NCBI GenBank assembly: GCA_039720395.1
Contig: CM077832.1
Coordinates: 16,124,060-16,188,059 of the forward strand
Direction of reading: 5' to 3'
Origin: Liquidambar formosana
Lineage: Eukaryota; Streptophyta; Magnoliopsida; Saxifragales; Altingiaceae
Length of the DNA stretch: 64,000 bases
In this document: piece by piece, positions 45,863 to 57,585 of the stretch
Numbering within the stretch: position 1 is the stretch's first letter
Layout: every line of letters starts with the position of its first letter
Translations under genes and position numbers: made by a program
Notes under the pieces: model-generated
Seen by the model: the letters and a program-made list of their open reading frames with translations, nothing else
What the model was told of the DNA's origin: nothing
Databases searched by the model: none

Positions 45863-48539
45863 TATTTGTTTAATTTACATTTTTTTCCCTTGAACTCACA
45901 TTTTTAGCCTTATTTCTTCTTCCATAATTCTAACCAAATCCTAAAATAAAACTTTTCAAGTTTTTGATTTTTCTAAAATAGGTTGGTTTCTCTTTAATAT
46001 TTAACATAACCTCTATTCTTCCTCAAGCATTCTCCCTTAATTGGTTGAATTAAAAAAATATAATAAATCGCCCATATACTTAACCCTTGTCATTATACAT
46101 TCTCCTGATTCTTTGAATTTCTGATTAGTCCATTACTCAATCGTTGAAAATCAATTGTGCACCATTTTTTTTTGGGGGGGGGGGGGGGGGGGGGGGGTGT
46201 GGGCAACTGAAATTGTATTTCCCATTTTTTAATATATGAAAAGGGAAAATAATACACCATAGGAGACTCACCTAGCTGATAAAGAGAACAATTAAGCTTG
46301 TCATTTTGTTTTCTCCATTGCATAAGAGTTAGTGATTGACTGGCTATCATAAAAATCTTAGTTAAGTTTAATAATAAATACTAGGCAAGCATGAGTTTAC
46401 ATATAGAATTTGAAAGATGACAAAGTCTTCTTGTTGCGTAAAAGGAAGAATAGGTTACTAGAACATGTAGTTTTAGTAAGAGACAATTCTTTATAATCCT
46501 CAACTTTTTATTAATTATATGCCAATAATTTCGCTTTTTAAGTTTTTAAGCATGTGTAATTATATTTCTAACTTGTCCCCTTGTTCGATCTCGTTATAGG
46601 GATGATCTTGTTACATTTTACAATATGGCCCCGAACGAGATTTACTAGAGAGGTATGATAGTGTAAGGACCTCTTTACTAATTTGAGGAATTAGTTGCAT
46701 AATACATCATTAACTTTGGATTATTTAGGAATAATGTGTTGTGGCATGCCTTAACCTTGCAATCTTGCATTTATATGTGATTTCTTTATGTATGAGCATG
46801 TATCTATTTGCAAGCTTTGGGCGTGATCCCACACGATATGAAGATTTTTAGATGCATTATACATGCATTTTGTATTGAATTTTTAGAATCTGGAAAGGTT
46901 GGATCAATCAGGATGTACTCTCTGATCGATAAGGAGCACCCAAGATACCTATTGTGATCGAGGACCGGACTTCTAACCTAGTGCATTTAGTTGTTAACCA
47001 CGTTAACTATCTTGTCATGCATAGTTAATACCTGTCTAGCATGCGTCAAACTTTGTTTATACATCTATGCATGCGTGTGTGCACTTACCTTCATGGATTG
47101 GTTTCATAGCATGAGAATATACATTGTTGCATTTCTAGCTGCATTTTTTTGTCAGATTTTATCATTCTGGTTAGGTTGAACTCATTTCAGCAGCTTAGTG
47201 TTTTTTAGTCAGGAGGATTGAGCACATTAATGCATATGCCCTTAGAGTGGGAGAGAGAGAGAGAGAGTTAGAGAGAGGAGAAGACTGGCTGTGAGGCGTG
47301 GAGGCTTAAGATCGATCTTGCTTGCAATTCTTTGTCCTTGGTTGCATCTCTTTGGCGCTAATTCCACTTTGTTTCATCACTGAAATTACGTTTGAAAGCT
47401 AGTTTGGTGTTCTGGCATTATTGTTGCATCTAACATCATCCTTGATACAAGTAGGTTCAATTTTCATGCTAATAGCTAGCTCAATGACATGTTCATGTGT
47501 AAATGCGTGCATCTGGAGTTTTAAGCCTGATCTTGAAATATGAATATCAAATCTTGTGGTAGTACTCATTTATATCGGTTTTCATGAATTTTTCATGTTA
47601 GAAATAGGTTCTTTTAATTTAGAATCAATTTTGAATCGCCTGCTAGAGGAAAACCAATAGTTCTTGGTTACAAAGTGTATGTAAAGATATTGTTTTATCA
47701 TTTATTTACATGATATGCAATACAAATGTTACATTTCATATTCTTGGATCTCCAAATAATCTTATATTTATAATATATTAATTATGAATTTTTAGTTGAT
47801 TGTTAAAGGTTGGAATTAAATTTCATTTTACAAGTTTTGGATATGATGACTTAATGTAAATTCTTAGTTTTATAAAGAAATGGGATTTCCATCATGGAAA
47901 CTTTTATCGTTACAATTTTACGTGGATAAAAAGTGTATTTTAAGGTGCTAAATTAAAATGATGGTTCATAACCCTAATTTGGATGTTTTGATATTACGGT
48001 TTGGTTTGGCAACATGATGGTGGAGGGTCACCTGGGGCTGTGGGTTTCAGTGTGACTTTGCCTATTTCTGCCCTTGTGATTGTGATCCCAAGGTTTAGTT
48101 AGTTCTGCCCCGAATTTATCATGGTGATCATCCTATATATTGCGTAAGGGCCCTCTTACCGTTCAAGGAGGTTTATCTAGTTGAGGTTGAGTTGGTTTAT
48201 CAGCCCCCATATCACCGAAGGCATTGGGATCTATTTATGGTTTTTGCGTCACAGGCGTGTTATATATATATATATATATATATATATAGGATTAGGATCA
48301 ACACAATTTTTTACACAAATTCTTACACAAGTTTTACACAAGTTTTAGATACTCATCTTTAATTCATATTTTGCAAAACCCATCTTTGGATTAGATAATC
48401 TTCTCATATAGGTTATGCATGCAAAAAATCAAATTGATCCAAGATTAAAAGTCACTCCATCCGTAAATGTGAGATTTTTAGTGACTAAAAAGATAAGTTT
48501 TTGGATCGAATGATAACGAATCCCGGATCAATTTGATTA

Positions 48540-48575
<36 letters not shown>

Positions 48576-48853
48576 TTCTTTAAGGGTGTCCCTCATAATT
48601 GGCTTATTTCCGAAATGGTTGTTAATATTATTAGTATTTCGTTATGCATTATTTGCATAAATAATGATGTTTTAAAACCTTGGGATATTTTCATGAAAAT
48701 TGTTTCCTATTGCATTTCATACTATCTTATTTATTAATATTTTGTAGGTAGTACTCCAAGGTCAACATGATATTCTGAGTGAATTGTTTGACCCGATGTA
48801 CAGGCGTCGAGGACTCATCATGGAAGAGAGAGAATGAACGATTTGACTTATTT
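45863..48853. other. Gene-free stretch with homopolymer and microsatellites
   Basis: I see no supported gene. It contains a run of 24 G at 46174-46197, a (GA)n tract at about 47249-47270, a (TA)n tract at 48260-48288 and a (TG)n tract at 48549-48575. Text near 46890-46970 (gatcgataaggagcacc) resembles plant retrotransposon leader sequence, but no boundary supports it. Confidence 0.35.
46174..46197 (+). repeat. Homopolymer of 24 G
   Basis: An uninterrupted run of 24 guanines follows a T9 run and is followed by tgtggg. On the minus strand it is C24 inside an otherwise AT-rich stretch. Such a run could form G-quadruplex structures, or its length may be uncertain because of sequencing. Confidence 0.95.
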
Positions 48854-49706
48854 GGAAAATGCTATTTCACCTATGTCCATCACCCACTTTGACCACCCAC
48901 CCTTATGTGGCAACTGATGTGGCTGCCATGTAAGCTGCTTCGTTGGAGAAAAATTTTCAAACTTGACGCCCATTCCCTAATGCAATTAATATGTCAATCA
49001 AAATCTGAAGTCAGATTGAAAAATCCATGACCTTCTCCTCTTTCTTTCTCCATTGTGGACGCTTGCACTTCCCTCGCCGACGATGGTCTCGCTTGTCTCT
49101 CGCCGACGACGTTCTTCTCTCGCCTCCCTCTCGTTGAGACAAAGCTCTCCGTTCTCTCTCGCTGATAAAGCTCTCCCTTTCTCTCGCTACAAAGCTCTCT
49201 TTTATCTCTTGACGACGATGCTCTGCTCGCGCGAAAGGGTCTAATCTCCTCACGAAAACCAAGCGTGTGATTATTCTTCTTCTTCACATTCTTTTACTCT
49301 GTTTGGTTCCCTGATTTTACCAAGGAAAGGAAAACAAATATGAAGAAATCTATTTTCTGTTGTTTGGTTGCAAGAGAAAAATAAAAGGAAAAAAAGTACA
49401 AGGGAAAAGTGGGGGGAAAATACCAACGGCGACATCTGAGCGCCGATCAAGCCGTCGCCCGTCGAATTCCCATAGGAGACTCCTACAATCTGGTCCACTT
49501 GACGACTATTTCCTATGAGAAAGGAGTAGCTTCCCTTTTTTTCGCCCTTTTTTGTTTTGAAAATGAAACAAAATTCTGATGCTACCCAAAAAAATTTTTT
49601 TTTTTTTTTTTAAATTATGTGGAAGATGATGTGGTTGCCACGTGAGATACCACATCAGGTGGGTGGAGAACATGGGTGAATAAACACGGGTGAAATAGCA
49701 CGACTC
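48854..49706. mobile_element. MULE-like element, 853 bp
   Basis: The inner TIR block tgctatttcacc occurs near both ends in inverted orientation (48860 and reverse complement ending 49700). Inverted similarity (caccca blocks, gatgtggctgcc against gatgtggtatctcacg) extends about 90 bp. The flanks are an exact 9 bp duplication, gacttattt at 48845-48853 and 49707-49715. The outermost six bases of the two ends differ. The interior is CTC/CGA-rich with overlapping open frames on both strands and no recognised domain. Confidence 0.75.
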
Positions 49707-49729
49707 GACTTATTTTCAAAGATTTGTAA

Positions 49730-49860
49730 GATCTACTGATCATTTCATGTGAATGGCAGGAAAAGTAATGGCTTTTTACCCTTCTTAATTTTGTCTAGTA
49801 CAATGAATTGAAAGGTCAAAACACAATTGGGGTAACATTTACTTTACATTTGGTTCGAGC
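49730..49860. repeat. Repeat shared with 55720-55830
   Basis: The sequence gatcatttcatgtgaatggcaggaaaagtaat through tacaatgaattgaaaggtc matches 55721-55800 (gatcatgtcacttgaatgac, tacaatgagttgaaaggc). It is a diverged dispersed or duplicated host piece with no gene. Confidence 0.6.
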
Positions 49861-50158
49861 GAATGAAATGGAATGAAAATGATAATATAATAAAAATGAA
49901 CATATTATTCCAATGTTTAGTAAAGAATGGGAATAAAATGAAAAAAAAAATAATAATAAGTGATCTATTTTTAATGATTTTTATTCTTTGAAAGGTGGGA
50001 ATGATTATTTTCTTTATTTGGAAGGAAATGACTATTCTCTCCTTTGGTAGGAATAGACTCCTACAAAGGAATAGTCAATCATTTCTCTTATACTATCAAA
50101 CACTCATTTTTTTTTAGGGAATTTCCTTCTCATTCCCTCGTAACAAACATACTCTAAA
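49846..50158. mobile_element. MITE of the same family as 26544-26705
   Basis: The left end has acatttggttcgagcgaatg and the right end is ctcattccctcgtaacaaac with atactct. The interior shares ggaaggaaatgactattctctc and ggaatagactcctacaaagg with the MITE cut by the CACTA element. No coding capacity. Termini and target duplication are not precisely defined. Confidence 0.5.
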
Positions 50159-50966
50159 AGCCTTAAGAAACAAACTCGTCCATTTCTCTTCAAGGAAAAA
50201 AGTTTCCTCCTAGGGCAAGAATTTTTCTTTCTTTCTTTCTCCTCGTGCATATCCTTTGTGCATATCCATGTGACCATCACTATATGCGTAGTGCAATAAC
50301 CTAATTTCTTTGAAGCCCCATTCTATTATTGTCTTGCATAAATGATGTTATGTATGTGCTCTTATTGTGAGCCGCATGCATACGTTTTCCTTTATTGACA
50401 ACTCATTTAGTCTTAGGATTTCCACCAATGCAATCAAAAGTTGACACCTGCATGTCTGCCACCTTAAACAAAACCTATTACTCTTTTTTCAGCTTTATCA
50501 TACCTTCTCCTCATTACCTCTACGATCCAAAATACCCATCAAATGTCTAGCCACTACATTCTAAATCAGTTTGAATGCACATAACTTTGAACTATAGCAA
50601 AGAACCACTTTCTTTCTTTTCCATCTAGCCCATTCTACGCAACAAGTCTCTCACCCTAAACAATTCTAGTGGCAAACCATTTTTGCCCATGTCTTCTTTT
50701 TTTTTCTTTTTTTTTTTTTTTTGGCTTAATTATCCTAATTAAAAGAATCAACTAAAATCTTGGCTTGATACTTCAAACCCAAAACAATTTACTAAAAATA
50801 ACTTTTTCATTAAACTCTTTTTTGTAATTTTATGGTACCCATGCTTTTCCCACCTTTCAAGAAGTGAAAATCATTAAAAGTTAATCCCACATATTCTTTT
50901 TCATTCCATTCCCACCTAAAAAGCACGAACACGCCAACACAACAAATCCTCAAAATCTAGGACATG
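50159..50966. other. Unassigned stretch
   Basis: I see no gene or bounded element. It has CT-rich tracts at 50225-50245 and a poly-T tract at 50696-50722. Confidence 0.35.
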
Positions 50967-50974
50967 CTATTCAT

Positions 50975-51614
50975 TAGGGGTGTTAATGGTTTGGTTTGGT
51001 TCGGTTTTAAGGGAGATTTCAAACCAAACCATACTATAAAAAAACCAAACCAAACCAAACCATTATATTTCAGTTTGGTTCGGTTCGGTTTCAATTTTAA
51101 CCTATCAAGTAACAACAAATAATTGACAATGAAAAAAATGGCATGCCAAACTCCAAATAAAAACATTTTTAATAAAAGCATTACATTAGCAACTAAAAAA
51201 CACAAACATTGTATCAAAATAGAAACATATTGACATATATCAATATGTCAATATCACACACAACATTAATAGCTAGTTTAATACATGCTAATCCAAAAAA
51301 GGGAAAATAATAAGAAACTTAAAATTAACAAAAACAAGCCCATTACCTATTTTACCCTTATTAGAATTGGGAATTTACAAACTTTAAGTTTATATATATA
51401 TATATATATATATAATTATATATTTTTCGGTTTTTTCGGTTTTTGGGTTTGGTTTGGTTTTTTAAAACTGAAAACCAAAACCAAACCAATTGAGTTCGGT
51501 TTTCTAAAATTAAAACCATAACCAAACCTAATGACAAAAAAACCAAACCAAACCGCCCGGTTCAGTTTGGTTCGGTTTGGTTCTCGGTTTTAACCAAAAC
51601 CATTAACACCCCTA
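50975..51614. mobile_element. hAT-type MITE with perfect ends
   Basis: The ends are perfect inverted repeats, taggggtgttaatggtttgg at 50975 and its complement ending at 51614 apart from a ggtttggt/ggttttgg variation. The target duplication ctattcat is exact at 50967-50974 and 51615-51622. Inside the ends are multiple ggtttggttcggttt motifs in both orientations. A (TA)n repeat sits at 51390-51414. There is no transposase. Confidence 0.92.
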
Positions 51615-51622
51615 CTATTCAT

Positions 51623-51955
51623 AGAATGCATATTTTATGTATATAGCTAGATAATATCATATAACATCGCATCCATCATTCGAAATGCATCTTTTGTATT
51701 GTTTTTGGAAACCCTAATGAAATTATTCATTGATAAAATAGGACAAAAAAGAAAAGGAAGAAGATTAAAAGACAAAAAAGATGGAAAGAGAGAGGTGTCG
51801 TGTCTGATACGTGTCCAACACGGACATCGCACCTCTAGAGAAGTGTCAATGCTACTTAGATTCTCACCCCTTATCAAACATTGGGATAAAATAACTATTC
51901 TCATTCCATTCCCACTCCCATTCGATTCCCTCAAACCAAACGCAACCTTAGTGTC
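51623..51955. other. Stretch ending in a Tourist-like MITE terminus
   Basis: The segment 51880-51950 carries attccattcccactcccatt and a caaaccaaacgcaacctta end, similar to the right end of the Harbinger element and related MITEs. No matching left end was found nearby. The rest has no recognised content. Confidence 0.4.
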
Positions 51956-52330
51956 TATAGAGTTAAATATTAGTTATATCGGTGATATATCATGATATTG
52001 AACACCCTCAATATGATATTATATTTTTAATATAACAACAATATCGCAACATATTGTTAAATATCCATTTTATATATCAGGCAATTTTTGGAAAGAAGCA
52101 TCACTTTATTGTCTATATGTCAACAATATGTAAACCATATTATTTGCTTTTTCTCCACCGCCCATGTAAATTATGTATTAAGGCCTAGAAGGGGCAAGTT
52201 GCTTTGGCCAACTATTACATGAACTTCTCAGGCTGCTTCAGCCAACATTAAATGCAGGCATACTTTTTGTTAGGTATTTCCCTTTGACCGGCCATTGTGT
52301 TTGACCATTTCTAGTACCTTTTTCATAATT
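51956..52330. repeat. Third copy of part of the duplicated host segment
   Basis: The block from tagttatatcggtgatatatc to accatttctagtacctttttcat matches 655-1020 (copy A) and 53335-53710 (copy B) in the same order, including ttgtctatat, ccaccgcccatgtaaat and aacattaaatgcaggcata. It lies 1 kb before copy B, so the locus has gone through more than one duplication. Confidence 0.75.
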
Positions 52331-52689
52331 TTTTTTTTTTTTGGTTATTTATCTCTTAAGCCATTAAACTAGCTTAACAAAATAATCTGCGAAAACAAAA
52401 AATAGATATAGAATAAATAATTAAAATTCTTTTTTTTTTTCCCTTTAAGGGTGCAAATTTCACCAAAATAAGGGTTCAAATTTTGATAAAATAAAACGTA
52501 CATTTTAATCAATGGAAGCATAGATGAGTTTGAATAAAAATTCTTATATTCTCCCACTAGGTTGACAAGGAAGACATTGATTTCAAAACATAAATACATT
52601 TTTCCAAATCAAATTATTTTAGTGGCCAAAAAAATTGAAATGCCAAATTAGTGTCATGACTTGGTTAAACAAAATCACCAATAAATAGC

Positions 52690-52914
52690 ATAGTAAGGTG
52701 TTCAATGTTAATTTAAAGAATCATTCATTAAAATGTACGCTTTATTTTATCAAAATTTGGCAAAATATTAATGAAGTAATCTTGAATTGAAAATATGGCA
52801 TATATTTGACGTTAAATATTCCTCAAGTAATTTGATCCAAGCTATTAAGAAATCAAAAAGCAACATGTTTGCAAAATAAGTTGCAACAAAATGAAGTATA
52901 AGAATCATTAAGAC
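52690..52914 (-). repeat. Inverted duplicate of 45494-45862
   Basis: On the minus strand this reads cttaatgattcttatacttc ... tagcttggatcaaatta ... caattcaagattacttcatt and ends at tgttcaatgtt. It abuts the start of copy B directly (shared gacttaag-type junction at about 52910), so it may mark the duplication breakpoint. 52331-52689 between the repeats holds only AT-rich sequence with poly-T runs. Confidence 0.7.
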
Positions 52915-53066
52915 TAGAAGTATAGATGGCCTTGATAATAATGATAAACTTTATGAATCAGAGATATTGACTTAGCAACCCATTCCCATGAGCATATATA
53001 TGATATCTACCTTGGTATTTCAAAACTTTACAGAAGTCACCTAGGGGAATGATGGTGAAACGACAA

Positions 53067-53206
53067 TGCTATGTCTGGATATCTGATCCAAAGAGGGAAG
53101 GAAAGGAAATAAAAATGGTGAAAGTTATTTCAAAATGGATTCCTTTTCCAAACCATTTTGAAACTTTTCATTTCTTTTCCCTCGAACTCTTTTGAGATCT
53201 AAAGAG
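53067..53206. mobile_element. MITE, copy 2, right end deleted
   Basis: It matches 350-485 of copy A base for base apart from scattered changes, but the terminal cccctaaacacagc and about 30 bp beyond are missing here; the sequence goes straight from tctaaagag to acttaaaac. The deletion must postdate the segment duplication, or the boundary in copy A was gained separately. Confidence 0.5.
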
Positions 53207-53834
53207 ACTTAAAACAATAACACTAGTGACAGATATGCACAAAGCGAAAGGAAGAAGATTTTTTATGAAAAGTGAAAATTTTTTGAGGTAAATGGATCAG
53301 GGTTTTGCAAGAATCTATTAGTGTTCATGTACTTAAAATTAGATATATCGGCGATATGTTGTGATATCAAACACCCTAGATATGACATTATATTTTCGAT
53401 ATAACAATAATATCGCAATATATTGTTAAATATTCATTTTATATATCGGGCAAATTTTGCAAAGGATCGTCAGTTTATTGTCTATATAACGACGATATGT
53501 AACGCATATGGTTTGCTTTTTCTCCACTACTCATGTAAATATGTATTAAGGCCTGCAAGGGGCAGGTTGCTTTGGCCAACCATCACATGAACATCTCAGG
53601 CTGCTTCAAACAACATTAAATGCAAGCATACTCATACTTTTTGACCTTTTGTTACTTATTTCCCTTCAACCAGCCATTGTGTTTGACCCCTAAGTACCTT
53701 TTTCATCATTTTTTTTTTTATAAATATTTATATGTCAAATTAAATGTATCAAATGATTAATTGAATAGGTTTATGCATCAAAAGTTGCATTAGAGAGTAT
53801 AAATTTATGATTTACAATATCAAACTGGACGTAC

Positions 53835-54010
53835 CTTTTTATCTTTCCTACACCACCCATTCCAACGCCAACCAATAATAGACCTGTACAATTTTGAGCT
53901 TCACACTTCCATAAACCACATCGAAAGTCAAGGCCAATACACGAGCCACCGGCCATAGCGAGAGTGCTGTTGCCTGGAGGGAACGCCATTGGGCTGCAAT
54001 TGTCGTCAAG
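53835..54010 (-). pseudogene. Unrecognised cysteine-containing exon, copy B
   Basis: This is the counterpart of 1141-1330. The minus-strand frame contains FPPGNSTLAMAGGSCIGLDF, CGLWKCEAQNC and GVGMGGVGKIK and stops at the same aaaag|gtacgt donor. Cysteines and the GGVGK block are unchanged between the copies. The upstream acceptor is not clear; a tag at about 54028 or tgcag at about 53999 are candidates. The function is unknown. Confidence 0.4.
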
Positions 54011-54495
54011 AGTCAGCCATTAAAATCTATTTGATGATGGGTTTTCGTGCCAAATTATTTCCAGCAGTGTAAAAAGCACAAGGGTTTGATTTGAAAACTA
54101 GCATAAATGTCAACTTGTGCAGCTTTTTAAAAGCACAAGGGTCAGCTATATCTTCACTTGATTTGATTTGAAATTGAGGTTGCTTGTGTGGTTTCACAAA
54201 GCATGTCCATTAATTGTGGTCTCTCCAAATAACAATTGGTTATTTGCAAGGGTGCCTGTATATAACTAAGAATATTGGGAATTTTAAGGGCCTGTCTAAC
54301 CTGACAAGCACAATTTTTCTACCTCACTCCATTAGGAATCCGTGCAAGGATAGTGTACTCAATCAGCAATGGCAGTAGGGTAGCTGGGTTTTTGGCATAC
54401 CCGTGAGTGTCCTATGGGATCCAGTGGGATTTTTCTATCATTTCTTTAAAGTATTTAACTTTGAGCATCAGGTGCTTGGACAATGAAATTCATAA

Positions 54496-54534
<39 letters not shown>

Positions 54535-55909
54535 GTTTTGTTCCAATCAGCAGTGGCTGACATAGTGGTATGTGAGCCCATCTAATGTGCACCGTCCATC
54601 TTCAATAAGAGCAATCCAACGGCACCAAGCTGAAACCCGTTCTATCCGGATCGAAGGATCGACCCGCTAACTCCACCCCATCACCCCCTCCCCTTTTCAT
54701 TTCTTTTGGATCTGGAAATACAGGAATCTCACAGCCGGCCTTACCCCAGCCATCTTCCGTCAACATTCCGGTGAAGGTTCACCGCCGGCGGCGAACTAGA
54801 GGGGGGCGAACCCAGCGTTTTTTTAAAAAACCAGGCAGCACAAATGCATGGAGAAAAAAGGAAACAAAAAATTAAAAAATTTACCCCTTCTCTACCATAT
54901 ACCCAGGCAGCACAAATGCTTGGAGAAAAAAGGAAAAAAAACAAATTTTACCCCTTCCCTACCATCTACTAGGCAGCACAAATGCATGGAGAAAAAACGG
55001 AAAAATTAAAAAAAAATTGCTTGGAAGATAGAGGACTCACCTGACGTCGCCGGCGGTGAGACTCCTGCTGGATGCGATGGAGAGGGTCACGCGGTGAGGG
55101 TTTGGATAAGTGGGGAGGAAAAAAAGGAAAGAAAATAATAGCAAAAATTGAAAATGAAGGACTTACCACTGTTCGCCAACGGTGTGCTATTCCGGCGCGG
55201 GCGATGAGTGTCAGATTCAGTGTTGGGGAAAGATCTGAAATGGGTGAGGAGGGAGTACAAATTATAGGCACAAGAAGGATAAGGAAGAAAAATGGACCAG
55301 CAGCTTGCTTCACAAAGTTTTTAGAACAGGACGTCCCACGTGCTTATGGAGTTATTGCATTCATGAGGGGAAGACGAGGGGAGATTCTCAAATCTCGGGG
55401 CCAGCATATTCTCTTCATTCTTGCAGCCTATTGCTTTTTTATAAGGGTTCTAGACAATGACCCTTGTGCTCTTTTACGGATATTTTTTCTTTAAAAAAAT
55501 TAATAATTTGCATTTTGATAAATTTTACTCCGTATTATTTTATTTTTAATTAAAAATAATAATTAGAACGTCACCATGGAGTATTCGTTGATTCTACTGA
55601 TGCATTTATTTATTTATTTATTTAAAAAAAAAAAAAAAACACAGAAGGTCATTTCTAGTTCTGTCTTGGGATAGATGACCAGCTAATGGAAGAGGAGTGA
55701 AATAACTCCTGATATGCTTGATCATGTCACTTGAATGACAAGAAAAGTAATAACTTTTACCCATCTTGCTCTTATTCAGTACAATGAGTTGAAAGGCAAG
55801 ACAAAACTAGGGGGTAGAAATGACTTTAACTTTTCTATAAACTAGTGCAAGTTTGAAGTCAATTCATCTTACTTGGTAATTACTCTAAAACAAAAAAAAA
55901 AAATCTGGA

Positions 55910-56100
55910 ACGAAAGCTGACATGGTTCACGTGCCAAAGTTAAAGCTGCAAAAGGAATCAGGCGTGGTAATAATAGAACATGGGGAAAAAATAAAATAAA
56001 TCATATTTCAAAATATAGTCGATATATTAAGCCTTTGAAAAATCAAAGAAAAGTCAGTTATAGTATTAAAATAATATTTTTAAAAAAACATAAAACAAAG
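55910..56100. repeat. Local duplicate of 57640-58025
   Basis: Blocks agctgwcatgrttcac, atcaggc(g/a)tggt, gggaaaaaa, atttcaaaatatagt(c)gatatat and aaagaaa...tatagtattaaa(a/g)taat recur in the same order at 57640-58025, with larger gaps in the second copy. The long-TIR MULE at 56119-57585 lies between them. Confidence 0.6.
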
Positions 56101-56118
56101 TAAGAGCGGGTGGTTTTG

Positions 56119-56484
56119 GCGTTCGGATTCAGTGCTGAGGCCTTGTTTCCTCAGCACCGTACTGAGGGGATTCAGATTGCGCCATGTGCCACAACACCTC
56201 ATCTGACGGCTGAAGCAACTCCATTTGATAAAACGACCCAAACATGTGCGTTTAAAACTCTCAAACGCAACCTTAATGCCCGTTACCCCTGAAAACGGCG
56301 ATGGCAGAAGAAGTGAGAATGGCAGCTATGGCAGCAGGCCATGGCTCCCAAGATTGAAGAAGGAGAAAGGAAGGAGCAGTAGCGACGGGCTAGCACCTAC
56401 CGCCGGCGAGGCGTTGACCCACCGCCTCCCCCACCAACACTTCTCGCCGGCGCTGCCTCCTTTAAGATCAAGACCCCTAAATTG

Positions 56485-56515
<31 letters not shown>

Positions 56516-57352
56516 GGAACAAGAGAACTCAGCTATTTTAGAGAACTCAGCTATTTTTTCCCAAATCTGTTGGATATGTGCAATTTTTTTCCCTATCTTG
56601 TTCATCCATAGAAGAACAAAACCTTGCAAATTGAACCCTCACCGTGAAGCGCAAATTGAACCCTCACCATCGACGATCGAGCCAGATCTGGGTTCGCGAG
56701 TTGCAACCAAAGAGCTAGATCTGGGTTCGCAAATTGAACCCTCACCGTCGAACCCAGTTCCACCTGCCATCGTCGGTTTCCACGAGCCATCGGTTCACTA
56801 TCGTCGCTCCCTTTGCTGCCGGTGACTCTCTAGTTGCAACCCTCGCCGTCGAATCCTCTACCGTCGAGCTGCCGTTAGATCTCTCCGGGCGTCGACGATT
56901 TTGATGAGAGCTGGCTATGGTCGTGTTCTTCTTTGGGTTGCTCAGATCATGTTGATGAGAGCCAGATCTCGCCGGGTATGGAGTTTTTAATCCATCTACA
57001 GAAAGCGATTTTTTTTTTTTTTTTTTAATGGGTTCCTCAGATCATGTTCTTTGAGCTGAAAAAAGTTGGGAAGAGATCAAGTTGTGGATTTCAAGCATAG
57101 GAAAATAAAAATAAATTTTAAAAAAAAAATGGGGAAGAAGCAAGAGATGAGAGCCGGCCATGGTCGCTGGTGGAAGCAGAGGTCAGAGAAGAGCAGCCAC
57201 TGCTCTAGGATTTTAAAAAAAATATATATATATATTTTAGAAAAGGGTTTCATCCGACCCCGCTTCCTCTCATCTCCTTCTCTCTTTAAAAACTCGTCGA
57301 CGGGGAGTCAATCTTGGGAGCCATGGCCTGCTGCCATAGCTGCCATTCTCAC

Positions 57353-57384
<32 letters not shown>

Positions 57385-57585
57385 CTTCTGCCATGGTTGG
57401 TTTTAGAGGTAACGAGTACTAACGGCCGTTACGGTTGCGTTTGAGAGTTAAAACGCACATGCCTGAGTCGTTTTATCAAATAGAGTTGCTTGAGCCGTCG
57501 GATGAAGTGTTTTGCCACGTGGCGCGATCTGAAACCCCTCAGCACGGTGCCGAGAAAACAAGGCCCCAGCACTGAATCCGAACGC
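56119..57585. mobile_element. Long-TIR MULE (possible Pack-MULE)
   Basis: The ends gcgttcggattcagtgctg are inverted copies (56119 and ending 57585) and the inverted similarity extends about 240-280 bp. The flanks are an exact 10 bp duplication, ggtggttttg at 56109-56118 and 57586-57595. The TIRs end inward with the same coding-like stretch, an ATG frame starting MAEEVRMAAMAAGHGSQD on the left; on the right TIR a (TTC/GAA)n expansion at 57354-57389 lies in it. The interior is GC-rich with eating-away poly-A runs and repeated ttcgcraattgaaccctcacc units (56635-56750). No transposase. Confidence 0.9.

Larger units (their letters stand above)
52911..55960. repeat. Duplicated host segment, copy B
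   Basis: This is the less disturbed copy. It aligns with 181-1500, 6430-7169, 7896-8105, 9380-9481 and 10979-11080 of copy A and runs uninterrupted across the positions where copy A holds a hAT element, a solo LTR and a MULE. 54180-54540 is specific to copy B and includes an (AT)n tract at 54499-54532. The same three lagging motifs caggcagcacaaatgc occur at 54831, 54904 and 54971. Confidence 0.85.

Noticed and set aside
46600..46700. Start of a gypsy gag (atggccccgaa...)
   Set aside because: The frame stops after a few codons and no downstream gag or LTR boundary is visible.
48997..49290. Arg/Glu/Ser-rich frames on both strands
   Set aside because: They come from CTC/TCG-rich interior of a MULE, overlap in several frames and match no family I know.
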